Below, in pieces: positions 63,886 to 64,000 of a stretch of 64,000 nt of DNA (positions are counted from its first letter, which is position 1; every line of letters starts with the position of its first letter). The DNA is from Bacteroides finegoldii DSM 17565 (lineage in GTDB: Bacteria > Bacteroidota > Bacteroidia > Bacteroidales > Bacteroidaceae). Made by a program: the position numbers and the translations under genes. The stretch spans positions 281,289 through 345,288 of the forward strand of contig NZ_GG688318.1 in assembly GCF_000156195.1 (NCBI RefSeq). The letters run 5' to 3'. The notes below the pieces were generated by a model. It worked only from the letters and a program-made list of their open reading frames with translations, did no database searches and was not told the origin of the DNA.

Positions 63886-63950
63886 AGGGATATTCCTAAA
63901 ATAATAAAATTTAAGGCAACTACTTCATTGCGAATTAGTTGCCTTTTTTG
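63886..63950 (+). repeat. Second, truncated copy of the 57634-57730 hairpin, acting as a terminator
   Basis: The sequence from AGGGATATTCC through TTTAAGGCAACTA matches the left arm of the repeat at 57634, with one base changed next to the loop. Then TTCATTGCGAA and TTAGTTGCC follow, but the right arm ends after about 12 bp in TTTTTT. The GGCAACTA/TAGTTGCC stem with its T-run is a good plus-strand terminator for a gene upstream or of unknown origin. Confidence 0.75.
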
Positions 63951-64000
63951 TATCTTTAAGCATTCCCCCCAAAAAACGGTTTGACGGCCAAAACGGGGGT

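Noticed and set aside
63696..63887. 63-codon plus-strand frame near the window end
   Set aside because: No family resemblance and no promoter; it runs into the repeat at 63886.

Overview
The window is chromosomal DNA from a Bacteroides species, probably of the B. thetaiotaomicron/ovatus/caccae group. The basis is the promoter style (TTTG, about 19-20 bp, TAnnTTTG) seen before many genes, weak Shine-Dalgarno signals, secreted proteins cut after ..AQ, SurA/OstA and TolC/ABC-2 envelope clusters, a xusABC-like iron locus, and the pairing of housekeeping genes typical of the genus. The species is not determined from the sequence alone.

Layout. 1-630: a degraded coding remnant and four 22-bp-phased palindromes before mdh. 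631-6808: mdh, then a four-gene TolC/HlyD/ABC-2/ABC-2 exporter operon. 6809-10175: an outer-membrane barrel gene and a thioredoxin-fold secreted protein. 10176-17409 (minus): mnmA, subtilisin-like protease, xseA, xseB, ilvE, trmB, mrp. 17519-21204: an ExoX-C-like protein, the rex/FAH/ispF cluster, an SUI1-type factor and a TlpA-like thioredoxin. 21409-24334 (minus): rplM-rpsI-rpsB-tsf. 24604-27179: a decayed IS21-family element just upstream of the ribosomal promoter. 27252-34469 (minus): rhamnose-mutarotase-like protein, DUF4488-like protein, asnS, an RGG-tailed pseudouridine synthase, purB, twin tRNA-Val, an acetyltransferase and yaaA. 34561-38026: carB with a long leader that holds a short ORF, a U-rich tract and an intrinsic terminator. 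38130-39224: trpS. 39462-41968: a collapsed xenosiderophore locus (xusA/xusB/xusC-like fragments). 42099-46880: TetR regulator, membrane-anchored protein, OmpA-family protein, mutL. 47005-52876 (minus): an envelope biogenesis cluster of three SurA-like proteins, an OstA/LptA-like protein and a small membrane protein. 52974-54452: guaB. 54600-57735: a variable slot holding a recombinase remnant, a broken IS982 element, tandem lipocalin-like lipoproteins and a perfect 43-bp inverted repeat. 57816-63573 (minus): tig, clpP, clpX, recQ.

How genes work together: most of the window is core physiology (translation, purine and pyrimidine synthesis, redox sensing, proteostasis, mismatch repair, outer-membrane assembly). 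Accessory DNA is confined to three places: the IS21 remnant, the xus remnant and the recQ-guaB slot.

The most interesting signal is the carB leader. A 39-codon ORF runs through a U-rich, Phe-rich stretch and stops inside the 5' arm of a textbook terminator 45 bases before carB, with no promoter-like sequence after the terminator. This resembles in layout the UTP-sensing pyrBI attenuator of enteric bacteria and would be a candidate pyrimidine attenuator in Bacteroidota.
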